From positions 782,651-845,484 of the forward strand of contig CM074818.1 of assembly GCA_037447605.1 (NCBI GenBank): a DNA stretch of 62,834 bases, given 5' to 3'. Source of the stretch: Zygnema circumcarinatum (Eukaryota > Streptophyta > Zygnematophyceae > Zygnematales > Zygnemataceae). Position numbers and translations under genes: made by a program. The notes beneath the pieces were generated by a model, which did not search any database, was not told the origin of the DNA, and was given only the letters and a program-made list of their open reading frames with translations. The first letter of the stretch is position 1. Every line of letters starts with the position of its first letter. Positions 47,056-62,834 of the stretch are shown piece after piece.

Positions 47056-50000
47056 TTCTCTGCATGCATTGAACAGCGGTTGAGTTTCATTGCAACCTCC
47101 AAAACGGAGCAAATCTGTTTCATTCCCCGCCATAGTAATCTGCCCCTTCACTCCTCCCGAGGGTGCATTCAGCTGCAGCTTCCAGTCACCATCAGGGAGG
47201 TCCAATTGAATCTCATTGTTTTCCTGATGGAGCTCTAAAAAGATCTGGTCACTTGAATACCTAGGGAAGTAAAATAAAGGAAACAGTAGGGCCCCAAGAT
47301 TAGGGTTTGTTCGATTGTTTTTTGGTTGGATAGACTGGCTTGCAATGTCGAACGAGTTGAATAGTTTCGGTGTTTGGTAGTGCCCGATGACCGAGAATGG
47401 AAAACATTCAGTTCTCAGGAACGAGTAAGCGGTAAAGGGATTACTTCAGATTTCAATGGTGAGGGGAGGTGGGGTGGGAAAGGGGGAGAGGAGAGAAGGC
47501 GGCGAGGGAGAGGAAGAGGACCAGGAGAGGCGAGAGGAGGAGAGATAGAAAAAAAGCTGAGAGTGAGGGGGAGTGGGGGGAAAGGAAAGAGAGGAGTGAG
47601 AAAAGTTCACGGTGAATACAAGTTCCAAACCTCCTCCCAGCTAAAAGAACCTTTAAAACAAATTCCCACAACCCCAGTGCATATTCCACACATTGTTTCT
47701 TCTTGCCCTAACTCTCTGCAGCAGGGTTGACGAGCAGCATCCTCACCAGCAAAGCCCAACGGGCAGCAGCATGCAGAGATTCCATGAGGCGGCCGCCTGC
47801 TCTTGTGGCGACGCAAAGTCGTTAGAGAGGCTGAGCACGACCCTTGTTGTGTTCGCGAACTTGCCGCAGTCCGCCAAACAGCCAAACCGTCCGAACTGTT
47901 CGTGCTCCGTCGGGGACTCGCAGATGCCGTTGCCGCACAATGGGTCCGCCCACACCGTCTGCAGGAAAAACCCGCACATTTCAGGAACTTCGTAGTCAGA
48001 TTCGGGCACTCCAATTCCTAATCTTGCAGATCCAACCCTAATCTTGCAGGCTTAACCCTAATCTTGCAGGCTTAACCCTAATCTTGCAGGCTTAACCCTA
48101 ATCTTGCAGGCTTAACCCTAATCTTGCAGGCCCAAACCTAATCTTGCAAGCCAAACCCTAATCTTGCAGGTCGAATCCTAATTTTGCAGGCTTAGCCCTA
48201 ATCTTGCAGGCCCAAACCTAATCGTGTACGCCCAACCCTAATCTTGTAGGTCGAATCCTAATCTTGCAAGCCAAACCCTAATCGTGCAAACCGAACTCTA
48301 ATCTTGCAGGCAGAACCCCAATCTTCAAGGATCAACAGTAATCTTCAAGGCCCAACTAAGCCAACTAGGCCTAACTTGGCAGACCAACTCCAATCTGGCA
48401 GGCCAACTTTAATCTGGCAAACTGAACCCTAATCTTGTAGGCTTAACCCTACTACTGATAGGCCTTACCCTAATCTGGCACCCTAAACTGACAGGCACAA
48501 CCCTAATCTGACAGGGCAATCCTTTGGTAGGCTTAAACAACATATTTGTAGGTCTTGGCATGACCAACCCTAATCTTGCAGACCTTTCCAGAATCACGAG
48601 CTGATTTTGGAGCCCAAAACCCTAAGTCTGATGGCCCTTGCAAGCCAAATCCTATTTTGCAGATCGAAAGCCTACCTTTGGAGGTCCATCAATGCAAAAC
48701 ACAGCTCTCACTCTAATCTTGGAGGCAAAACTCTATTTTGCAGACCAAGCAATAGTTATGCAGACCTTAGCAGGTCAAACCCTAGCTTCACAGAACAAAC
48801 TGTGTGGCTGCAGGAGAACATAACCCTAACTTCACCTCTTAACCCCTAAACCTTAACCCTCATCCTAACCCTAACCCTAACCCTAATTCTAACTCACCCT
48901 AATCCTGTCGAATCCATATCTTGCAGATGAAAGCCAGGCTCTACGGCTTCCTGTATGGAAAGGTACATATGCATGTTCTCAGGCGAGACTATGAACTTAT
49001 CGAATGACCATATGAAAATGCATGTAGGGACCTAAGAATAAAGAGGAAAAGGAGAAGAAAATCAACAAACCTGAATGAAAGAGTCATTTAGCCAATCATA
49101 TATCTCGGAGGGGCCGTTGGAGAATATGACTGGAGCAGTCCCACTGGCGCCCTGCAAGCAGACATTTTAAATTACTTAATACCATACTCCCAATGAATAA
49201 CAAGACGGTCCAAAGTGGAGTTTACACAACCTTCTCCCCCCAAGTCACTTCCACCTCCCCAAATTGTAAGCCTGACTAGCAATGACTCCTATGGCGCACA
49301 CATGTGAGAGAAGATTCAAAGTTTTCTCGAATGACGAAATGTGACTCCGTCATTTAGGGTTTCCAAGAATCTGAACATTCAAGGAGTGTATGGTTTCCAT
49401 TGCAACATGAAACAAGCAGGGAGAGGGAGTTGACATTACGAAGGAAGAGAGAGGGAGGGGTGGCAGACCAGTGAGAGGGAGCCAAGAGAGTTGAAAAAGG
49501 AAACGGGTATTGAGAGAGTCAGAGACAGAGAGAAAGCTGCAACCCTAATACCCTGAGAATCGTGAGGAAGTCTCACCGGCGGAAGTAAAGCTTGATGAGA
49601 AGTAGAAATCTCATAAGTGAGAAGTGAGTTCGCTTGCAGGTACACCACCGCAATGTACAGAGCCGTGAACAGGACGAACGATCCCAACTGAATGTACTTC
49701 CAAATGTGGTCGTTGGCCTGATGAACTTTGGCATAAATTTCTGCATTCTCCTCAAAAACCTATCAATAGCAGTTCACACATTTCTTATTGAAAGCTTCAA
49801 CTTCGCCCAACGTATTTGGGATTGGAAAGGGACCCATAATAGTCAGCTAGTCCTCTTGCTTCATTGGAAAAACGATAACATTCTGAATGTTCTTTTTATA
49901 TTCCGGTATTTTGCATTCTGTATGTACATTAAACGTTACAATTACATTTGTACACAAAGATTAGACATTTGTATGTGCTCATGTCATTGCCGGTACAATC

Positions 50001-50672
50001 ATCTTGACCTGCCAGGACTTGCTTTTCGTCCATCCCATCGTAGAATCCGTCATCTCCGCCTCCTTTTAACATGACTCTGCATTCAACAGCATCGCATTTT
50101 CAGCTGCAATGCACCCAAAAACCTCGCACAAAAATATCCTGACATGAACCCTAAGTTGAACCCCGAAACAAATCCTGAAACTAAATCTTCAATGGAGCTC
50201 CCCTTCCCTCAGTCCCTCTCTCTCTCTCCCACTCCCCCTCCCTCTTCCCCTCCCTCCTCCATCCCTCCCTCTCTCCCTCCCCCCCCCTCTCTCTCTCTCC
50301 CTCTTCCCCTCCCTCCACTTACTCCTCATCCGCCTCCTCAAAAACCTCGTGCTCCTTCAGAGACCTCCCATGGAACCCCTCCTTTCCATGCCTCTTCCGT
50401 TCAGTTCCCGCCTGTTGAACAAATTCCGAAACAGCCGCCGTTCTCCCATCGGCCGGCGTTGAGTGGGAGCGCGTGAAGCCGGGGCGGTAGCTGTGGGCGG
50501 CCGCCGACAGGGAAAGCCCCGCCACATGCTCCCGTACAGTCATACCCAACTGAACGGAGTACGGCTGCGTGGAACCCCCGTCGAGGTCGTGCGTGGGAAT
50601 GCCGCTGTGGTAGGGCTCACCCCCCGGCCCGTCCCCGCCCTCCTCCAGCAACTGCACGGCCTGCGCCGCCAT
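47056..50672 (-). CDS. Polycystin-2-like channel, copy C, 3' part lost in gap
   Basis: Minus-strand exons: 50672-50323, 50076-50009, 49740-49577, 49151-49071, 47958-47747, 47260-47056. They match exons 1-6 of A and B with identical phases and, after exon 1, identical lengths; 360 residues are encoded. The donor of exon 6 (GTAACC) is seen, then the 100-N gap begins 8 bases later. The start keeps the family MAAQ beginning, but exon 1 encodes 117 residues against 19 in A and B. The extra part is Gly/His/Ser-rich and would be a cytosolic N-terminal extension before S1 (SFVLFTALYIAVVYL). Exon 2 is more diverged than in A/B (VMLKGGGDDGFYDGM), while exons 3-6 are close. Whether the rest exists depends on the gap. 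Confidence 0.8.
48020..48560. repeat. 20 bp tandem repeat in intron 5 of gene C
   Basis: More than a dozen copies of a unit close to AACCCTAATCTTGCAGGCTT, degenerating outward. Sense-strand copies of the same word (CTGCAAGATTAGGGTT) occur just two or three times in the equivalent introns of A (25185-25245) and B (40655-40695), so C carries a private expansion. Confidence 0.85.
48845..48895. repeat. Short CCCTAA telomere-like run in intron 5 of gene C
   Basis: Several AACCCT units in tandem next to the 20 bp array. Same hexamer as the array at 1137-1282. Confidence 0.75.
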
Positions 50673-51872
50673 GGCTGCTGGGAGAGGGCCAGGGAGAGGG
50701 GCAAGGGAGAGGGAGAGGGCGATAGCTGGCGAGGGAGAGGGAGAGGGCGGGATAGGGGGAGATGGAGGGAACACTTCCAAAGGTTCAATCAAAAGCCAGT
50801 CTACGTGGACATTATGGTCTGACGTGACAGGCTGTGATTGGTTCAATTCATCCACATCATGATGACGTGGATCTGCCGCACCTGCGAGATTGGCCGGGAG
50901 AAGTGACGGCGGCGGAGGCCGTTTGGGGGCGGCGAACACGGAGGGTCTAGGTTCCATGTAAACTGGCCACGTCGGATTGAACTGAGCTCCGTGGAAAACT
51001 CGCGTTCCGTAAAACGCTGTCGTGGCAACCACGTCGATGCCACATCGGTGCCAATAGTGCCACGTCAGTGCCATTGGTGCCACGTCGGTGCCATGTCACT
51101 GGCTGGAGGCGGGCGTCGATTGTGGCGGACACCAGTACGGACGCGATATCGCGTGACATCCGATACGCTCGATACGCTCTATATGAGTCCTCGCAGGTGG
51201 CGAGCTGAACGGTGTGATATCTAAAAATAAGGACAATCCTGGCCCTTACTTTTTAGCCCTTTCATTTCTTACAGCAAGTAAGAACTGATGAGGTAGCAGG
51301 AATTGATAAGAGTGAACATGTAAAACTTGCATCAGAAAGAGAGAGAGAGAACAAGAGAGAGAGAGAGGGCGGAGGGAGGAGCGCGAGAGTGGGGGGGAGT
51401 GGGAGCGTGAGAGAGAGAGAGAGGGAGGGAGAGGGGGAGAGGGGGGGGCAGGGTGATGGAGAGAAGGGGGGAGTGAGAGAGAGAGAGGGGGGAGGGAGAG
51501 AGATCGACGGGAAGGGAGAGGGAGAAAGAGACCGAGAGGGAGAGGAGGGGGGGAGGGGAGGGGAGGGGGGGGTAATAGGGGGAGGGGGAGGGGTGGAGTA
51601 GAGAGAGAGAGGGAGAAAAAAAAAACGATCAAAAAGTCTACCTTTCCTCTGCTTATTTCTCGGAAATATTCCGCGCTCACTGGAGCAATACAAAAGCAGC
51701 CAAAAACAGAAAAACCTCCCAAAAAAAAAAAAAAAAAAATCTGCCTCTCGAAAGCTGCACGAAATCGTGGCGAAAATCTTGGCCCTCTCTGCGGCCTCAA
51801 ATTGACCTAAAATTGATTCCGCAATTCCAAAATTTGGCCTCAACTGAATGCATGGAACCAGCCGCCCCGTAA
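50673..51872. other. Region between carrier gene D and channel C
   Basis: Upstream region of C on the minus strand. It includes a short GCCACGTCGGTGCCA-type tandem repeat at about 51035-51105 and a GA-rich microsatellite at 51335-51620. An A-run follows at 51722-51740. No supported gene is seen. Confidence 0.5.
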
Positions 51873-54800
51873 TCACGATATCCCCAATTTCCCCAATTTC
51901 GGAACCGGCATTTCGGAGGAATTATTATTTGCAGAAGACAGGGACCGAGGGGTGCCGGCCGCAGGGTTTGAACTCGGGACCTGCCAGCTGGACTCGACCA
52001 AAAGCCGCTTCAAAAGTTCGTAAGAAGAAAAGAAAATCGCTCCTTGAGAGACGTATATCATCAGTCGAGGCAGAAGGCCCCTGTACGGAACAGACAAAAG
52101 GGGTTTAGGATTATTAGGGTTTGAGAGTTATATCGGGTTTCGAGGGTTTTAGCAGCTCCTTCCTTACCTCCATCCCACCCTCTCCTCCTCCCCTTTCCCC
52201 TCTCCTCTCCTCCCTTTCTCCGTCACCATTTCCCTCTCTCTCTCTCCTCCCTCTCCCCTTGCCCCTAACTCTGTCTCTGCCTCTCCCTCCCCCTCTTCCT
52301 TTTCCCCCTCGTCCTCTCCCTTTCCCACTCCCTCCCCCTCACCCGCTCTCACTCACTCACCCTCTTCTTCGCCCTCTCCCTCTCCCTCGTCCTCTCCATC
52401 GCCCTCTCCCTCTCACACTCCCTCTACCTCTCATTCTCCCTCTCCCTCTCCCTCTTCCTCTCCCTCGCCCTCTCCCGCTCCCTCTTCCTCTCCCTCTTCC
52501 TCTCCCTCTCCCCCTCTCTCCCCATCGCCCTCTTCCCTCCCACTCTCACACCTGTAAAGGCCGCCCACTCCCTCCTCCACGGCAATTCGCAGAAAGGCGT
52601 CCGCAACGCCGGTGTACTGCACGCCGCCCGCTGCCTGGGATAGGAGGGAGAGACAGAGAGAGATGAGGGGGAGACAGAGAGAGATAGGAGAAGGGAGAGG
52701 GGGTGAGGGTGAGAAAGAGGGTCAGGAGAAACGTAGAGAGAGGTGAGAGAGAGAGAGAGAGGTGTATGGGGAGGGGGATTGGAAAGGTGATGGATCACAG
52801 GTACACATTAACTTTTCAAAAAGTTGTCCCAAGCAAGTTTACATGCTTTTGAAGGGTTTTTTTTTAAGTTGCGGGCAGCAGAAGATTGGGATGAAAGGAA
52901 GAATGAATGAAAAGAATTTGACCTCGAAATCGGTTATGTTCATTCATCACCTTTGGGACATCACCAAGATGTTATGACAGTGTTTTAATCAGAAGGGAAG
53001 TTCTTAAAGTACACTAAAAAACTCACTTGGGTTTGAAGGCGGGTCTTGATCACATCAAAAGGCGTAGTGAAAAAAGCAGCAGTGGAGCCGGCTGCTCCTC
53101 CAATCAGAAGCTGAGAAAAAAATCATAGAAAATTAAACGAATAGGTAAAACAAAATTGTCAATTACCAAGTTATGATTTGTGGTTTTCATTCGTCGAACT
53201 CACCCATCCTCCCCCCATCTTTCCTGTTTTTTCTCTGTTTCGGTGTTTGCACGCAGCAGTCCTTGAAAGATTGGGGTTCCATACTGTAAAAAAGCTTTCA
53301 GGCTTTTCAGAAAGTAGGCATTGGGTTCTTAGGGTTTAGGGTTCAGGATTTAGGGGTTAGGGTTCAGGGTGTAACGTTTAATGTATAGGGTTCAGGGTTT
53401 AATGTTTAGTGGTTAGGGTTCAGTGCTTAGGGTTCGGGGTTTAGGGTTTAGCGTTCAGAGTTTAGGGTTCAGGGTTTAGGGTTTAGGGTTTAGCATTCAG
53501 GTTTAGGGTTTAAGGTTCAGGGTTCAGGGTTTAAAGTTGAAGGTTTAGGCTTTAGGGCTCAGGTTTTAGGGTTGAGGGTTGAGGGTATTCGGATTTTAGG
53601 GTTGATCGGGGTCTTTCACATGTGAGTTATCGAGGGCGGTACCTGCGTGACAGGTGTCATGCGCTCATTGGCGGCCTTATCCTTCAAAGCTCTGTGCTTG
53701 AGCGCTTCGTAAGTCCAAAACTGCACACATTTTTCAGTCAAGATTTTAACCCTTATAAAACCCTAGTAAATCCCAAACAAAAAAGTTAACTCTAACAGAA
53801 TCCTAACAAAACCCTTCTCAATTCTCAATTCTAAAAAGCAAAAAAAATCCCTCAAGAGTCCGAACAACGCCCAAGCAGCAGTTTAGGGTTTCTGGAAAAT
53901 TAGGGTTTCCTTTTTTAGGGTTCTGAAATACCTTGGACCCAAAAATAGTTCCGTATGAATGAATGAATGAATGAAGGGGAGATGTTGTATTGGCGCACAC
54001 CTTTATAACGGACTGTGGCACGTTACGGCATAGAACGGCTCCGAGACCTTTGTAAAGAGAGGAGACACCCTCCGTCCGAGCAATGCCGATCAGAGCTTCC
54101 CTGTAAGCAATGACACAAAAAAAAAAATTTAGAAAAAAAACCATGTCCATGTAAAAGAAACAAAATGGACGAACCGAAACCAAGAGAAACAAATTCATGC
54201 AACCAAAAATATATATAAATATACATATATCAACAAATTATCCTCCTCTATTACCAACCAGCTTGTCTTGTAGAGGGTAGTTCCGAGCTGCATTCGCTGC
54301 TTCACTGCCTCGCTCGGAGTGTACACGGCGGAGGTTGCCACGCTGGCAGCCCCTCCGGCCACACAGTGCGCGACAGCTGTCCACTCCTGCCCGCCCCCCC
54401 CCCCCTCTAGGGTTAGGGTTTAGGGTTTAAGGTTTGGGGTTTGGGGTTTGGGGTTTAAAGTATAGGGTTTGGGGTTTGTAGGGGGGTTGGGGTTTGAGGT
54501 TCGTAGAGGGTTTGTGGACACTATTTTAAGTTTAGGGTTTAAGGTTTCGCATGTAGAGCTCAGGGCTTAGGTTTTAGGGTTTTAGGATTAAGGTTTATAG
54601 CTTCGGGTCTAGAGTTTAGGGTTTAGGGTTTAGGGTTTAGGGTTTTAGGATGTGCTGACCTTGGGCAGGCGCGGCAGAAGCGCCCCCTTGACGGCTTCAT
54701 AGGTGGAGGTGTAGATGGCGGAAATGGGCGCCGCCGTCACCAGGTTCGCCCCCAACCCCTTGTAGAGCCCGCCGGGCCCTGAACCCTCGCGGCAGATCGA

Positions 54801-56200
54801 GGTCAGGGAGTAGGGTGTGGGGTGTAGGGTTTATGGTTTAGCGTGTAGGGTTTAGGGTTAGTTTTAGGGTTGGGGTTTAGGGTTCAGGGTTTAGGGTTTA
54901 GGGTTTAAGGTTTAGGGTTCGGAGTTTGGGGTTTAGGGTTTAGGGTTTAGGTTTTAAATTTTAGGGTTTAGGGTTCGGGGTTTGGGGTTTGGGGTAAGGG
55001 TTTAGGGGTTTAAGTTTAAGGGTTTAGGGTTTGAGGATAAGAGTGAAGGGTTTAGGTTTTAGGGGTTTGAGTTAGTTAGAGTTTGGGGTTTGGGGTTTGG
55101 GGTTTCGGATGTCAGAATAGGGTTTAGGGTTAAGGGTAAGGTTTAGAATTCAGTGTTTTGGGTTCAGGGTTTAGGGTTCATAATTTCGGGTTCAGGATTT
55201 AGGATATTAATGATTAGAGTTTGGGGTTAAGGGTTTCGGGAGTAGGGTTTATTGATTAGTGTTTCGGGTTCAGGGTTCAGGGTCTAAGGATCAGGTTTAG
55301 GATTAAGGGTTTAGGCCAAGAGTCTAGGTTTAGGGTTCAGGGTTTCAGATTCAGGGTTCAGGATTTGGGTTTAAGGGTTTAGAGTTTGGCGTTCAGGGTG
55401 TGGGGTTAGGGTCCAGGGTAGTTCGGAGTAAGGTTCAACATTAGAATTTAGGGTTAACAGAGCTAAGGGTTTAAGTTTAGGGTTTAGGATTCAGGACTGA
55501 GGATTCAGAGTCAAGGGGTTCAGCATTTTTTGTTCGGTGCTCAGAGTTGATCACCAGTCAGTGTTCAGCATTTCATTACTTCGCCTGGAACACCAAAAAA
55601 CGTAAGAAAACTAAAACCTAAAAAAGTACACCCTTTCCACCCAGAACCCCCTCCCCGCCACACCCTACACCCTAAAACCCTAAACTCCCTCCCACCCCCT
55701 AAAACCCTCGACCCCCCCTCCACTACCCCCTGAAACCCTCAACCCCCCCTCCCCCACCCCTGAAACCCTCAACCCCCTCTCCCCCAAGACCTAAAACCCT
55801 CAACCCCCCCCCTCCCCCACCCCCTAAAACCCTGAACCCCCTCTCCCTCCCCCCCTGAAACCCTAAACCCTTCCCCCCTTCCCCTCCCCCCCGGCTCACC
55901 TGTTTCCCTGACGAAGGCGGCGAGCGCCTGGAGGCCCGCGCGCCCTGAACCCCTCCGGCTCTGGAGGAGGGTTTTGGCCGTGTCTAGAGGGTGCAGGCAG
56001 CAGCTCACTGCCGCGCCGGCCAGGCCCCCCGCGGCGGCGGCCCTGAACCCGGCCGGCTTCCGTACGCCCTCCGTACGCCCTCCGTACGCCTTTTGGACGT
56101 CGCGCCACTTGACGGTGAGGGAGGGGCTGCCGGCCGGCAGGGACACGTGGCAGGCGGAGATTGGAGGGTTGGGGACACGTGGCGAGGGTGAGTCGCCCAT
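51873..56200 (-). CDS. Mitochondrial carrier family (SLC25) protein
   Basis: Minus-strand exons: 56200-55900, 54778-54660, 54386-54259, 54100-54001, 53720-53643, 53110-53027, 52634-52552, 52080-51873. Phases match throughout; the total is 1,101 nt (366 residues), about 50 longer than a minimal carrier because of N- and C-terminal tails. The three tandem carrier repeats each have the signature: PLDTAK at residues 71-76, PSEAVKQR at 164-171 and PFDVIKTR at 259-266. Matching helix-2-side motifs are GGLYKGLGANL, SSLYKGLGAVL and GGLYRGLLPRL. The general style (S-adenosylmethionine or mitoferrin-like clade) is suggestive only; the substrate cannot be set without alignment. The protein is expected in the mitochondrial or plastid inner envelope. 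The exon 3 donor is an unusual GTTGGT. The ATG is the first in the open exon and could be too far upstream. Confidence 0.88.
53320..53600. repeat. Degenerate TTTAGGG array in carrier intron 5
   Basis: Mixture of TTTAGGG and TTCAGGG heptamers on the + strand, antisense to the carrier gene. The plant-type telomere heptamer is the commonest unit. Confidence 0.85.
54408..54652. repeat. Degenerate TTTAGGG/TTTGGGG array in carrier intron 2
   Basis: GGGTTTAGGG and GGGTTTGGGG units, with a clean run of TTTAGGG at about 54610-54640. Confidence 0.85.
54805..55560. repeat. Long degenerate TTTAGGG array in carrier intron 1
   Basis: About 750 bp of TTTAGGG, TTCAGGG, TTTGGGG and longer variants. It is followed at 55640-55890 by a CCCTAAAACCCT/CCCCCTCC-rich block of the opposite strand composition. 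Confidence 0.85.
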
Positions 56201-57220
56201 GGGGGGCTAAGAGGGCGCCACGTGGCGCCTACATGGCAAGGCGGCTGGCTCCACGTCGGCACAGCTGGCGGCACGGCGGGGGGTTGGACCTGCCGTTCTA
56301 TGTCCCAATTGACCGTTTCTGTCCTACGGAACTATATTTAAAAAATATATTTTGGAGCCGATTTATAAACCAGTAATTTTTTTTAAATAAATCAATCAAC
56401 CAATCGTTTTTTGCCACGTAGGACGGTTTGTGCACATGGCGGTTCAGGATTGGAGGCTGCTCGAGTGATTATTCTCCAACATTTCAAAATGCAGAAAGGC
56501 CTTCCACATGTGAACGGAATCAGGTCAGAGCGGATCTGCAAATATCCGGATCAGCCACTTGCTCGTGTGAACAGCCACCTTGTCCGGATGTTGTCGGCCG
56601 CGAAGTGTGACAGGGAGTCCGAATTATCCGGTTCGCGTCGGCAACCCGCCCTTCCTGGGGTGCCCAGCTGTCCTCCTCCCCCTCCCTCTCCTCCCTCTCT
56701 CCCTCTCCCTCTCCTCTCTTTTTCTTCAACTATTCTACATAATCATCACTTGATCCCACCCTTTTGCCCTCTCTCTCTCCCCCCCTCCCTGCCTTCTTCC
56801 CTCTCTCCTTCCCTCCCCCTCTCCCTCCCTCACTTCCTCCCTCCTTTCGCTCCCTCCCTCGTCCCTCGCTCCCTCCCTCCCTCTCCCTCCCTCCCTCCCT
56901 CCCTCCCTCCCTCCCTCCCTCCCTCCCTTCCTCTCTCCCGCGTCCTTTTGCTCCTTTTCTTTCCCTCCCTCCCTCCCTCTCTCCATCCTCCCTCCCTCCC
57001 TCCAACCCTCCCTCCCTCCCTCCCTCCCTCCCACTCTCCCTCTCACAGCCCGCAATGATATCCCTATCTGACCAAGCTCTGGCCCAAGCCCAACCTCTCC
57101 GCCTCTTCTCAAGCGGTCCCCGCTCTTCTCCCAGTCACAGTTTCACTTCCAGCTACGGTTTCCGCATTCCTCTCCCTCCTTTGCAGTATTGCTGACGTCA
57201 GCCCTAATTTTTCTGCCGCC
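56201..57220. promoter_or_regulatory. Divergent upstream region shared by carrier and SAC3-like genes
   Basis: About 1 kb between the start codons of two genes facing away from each other, so probably a bidirectional promoter region. A dense (CCCT)n pyrimidine tract occupies about 56660-57045. The reading frames over it are low-complexity artefacts. No core promoter elements can be named with confidence. Confidence 0.4.

Positions 57221-62834
<5,614 letters not shown>

Noticed and set aside
46936-47238. Frames running across the 100-N gap
   Set aside because: Artefacts of translating Ns. The real content on the right side is exon 6 of channel copy C on the minus strand.
48020-48560. Regularly spaced 20 bp repeats resembling a CRISPR array
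   Set aside because: No spacers of constant length lie between units. The units are directly tandem and degenerate, inside an intron of a eukaryotic gene.
51960-51980. tRNA gene at the B-box-like sequence
   Set aside because: No acceptor stem, D-arm or anticodon arm can be drawn around it, and the T-arm stem does not pair.

Overview
The window is nuclear DNA of a eukaryote, most likely a green-lineage alga. It shows many GT-AG introns, a FAS1/hydroxyproline-rich wall-type protein, polycystin-2-like channels, a SAC3A/LENG8-like protein of the type seen in plants, a Copia relic with a plant-type primer-binding site, and telomere-like TTTAGGG words inside introns. The species cannot be fixed from the sequence alone. 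All gene models below were assembled by hand from reading-frame continuity, splice signals and paralogue comparison; none rests on transcript data.

Layout. Positions 1-5690 hold simple repeats, a CCCTAA telomere-like patch and a nest of inverted-repeat elements: a ~1.0 kb foldback element, a 196 bp MITE with a 3 bp target duplication, and a ~1.5 kb foldback element carrying a nested TIR element. Positions 5691-16600 (+) hold a secreted protein with the order FAS1, His-Pro-Gly repeat, Cys-rich STIG1-like module, a very long Pro-rich region, and a second FAS1 domain. The Pro-rich region has two different tandem arrays (60 bp and 42 bp units) and its frame breaks repeatedly. Positions 16601-21203 hold a dispersed repeat with a second MITE of the same family, a decayed Copia element and a 90 bp promoter-proximal minisatellite.

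Positions 21204-50672 are occupied by three paralogous polycystin-2-like (TRPP) channel genes. Copy A (21204-36981, +) can be built as 28 exons with every phase matching, giving 1,430 residues and no internal stop. Copy B (39185-46679, +) has the same exons 1-18 and then runs into a 100-N gap. Copy C (50672-47056, -) has exons 1-6 and runs into the same gap from the other side. The protein has one N-terminal membrane helix, a very large extracellular region (two Cys-rich LNR-type modules and a cupredoxin-like fold that seems to lack copper ligands), the polycystin domain, the remaining channel helices and a C-terminal coiled coil. Between A and B lies a LINE-like relic joined to an inverted copy of the 3' end of gene A.

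Positions 51873-56200 (-) encode an eight-exon mitochondrial carrier (SLC25 family, 366 residues) whose introns are filled with degenerate TTTAGGG arrays. From 57221 (+) to the window end runs the N-terminal 800 residues of a SAC3/GANP-family (SAC3A/LENG8-like) mRNA-processing protein, divergent from the carrier across a ~1 kb shared upstream region. Nothing suggests that these genes form one pathway, apart from the local duplication of the channel family.
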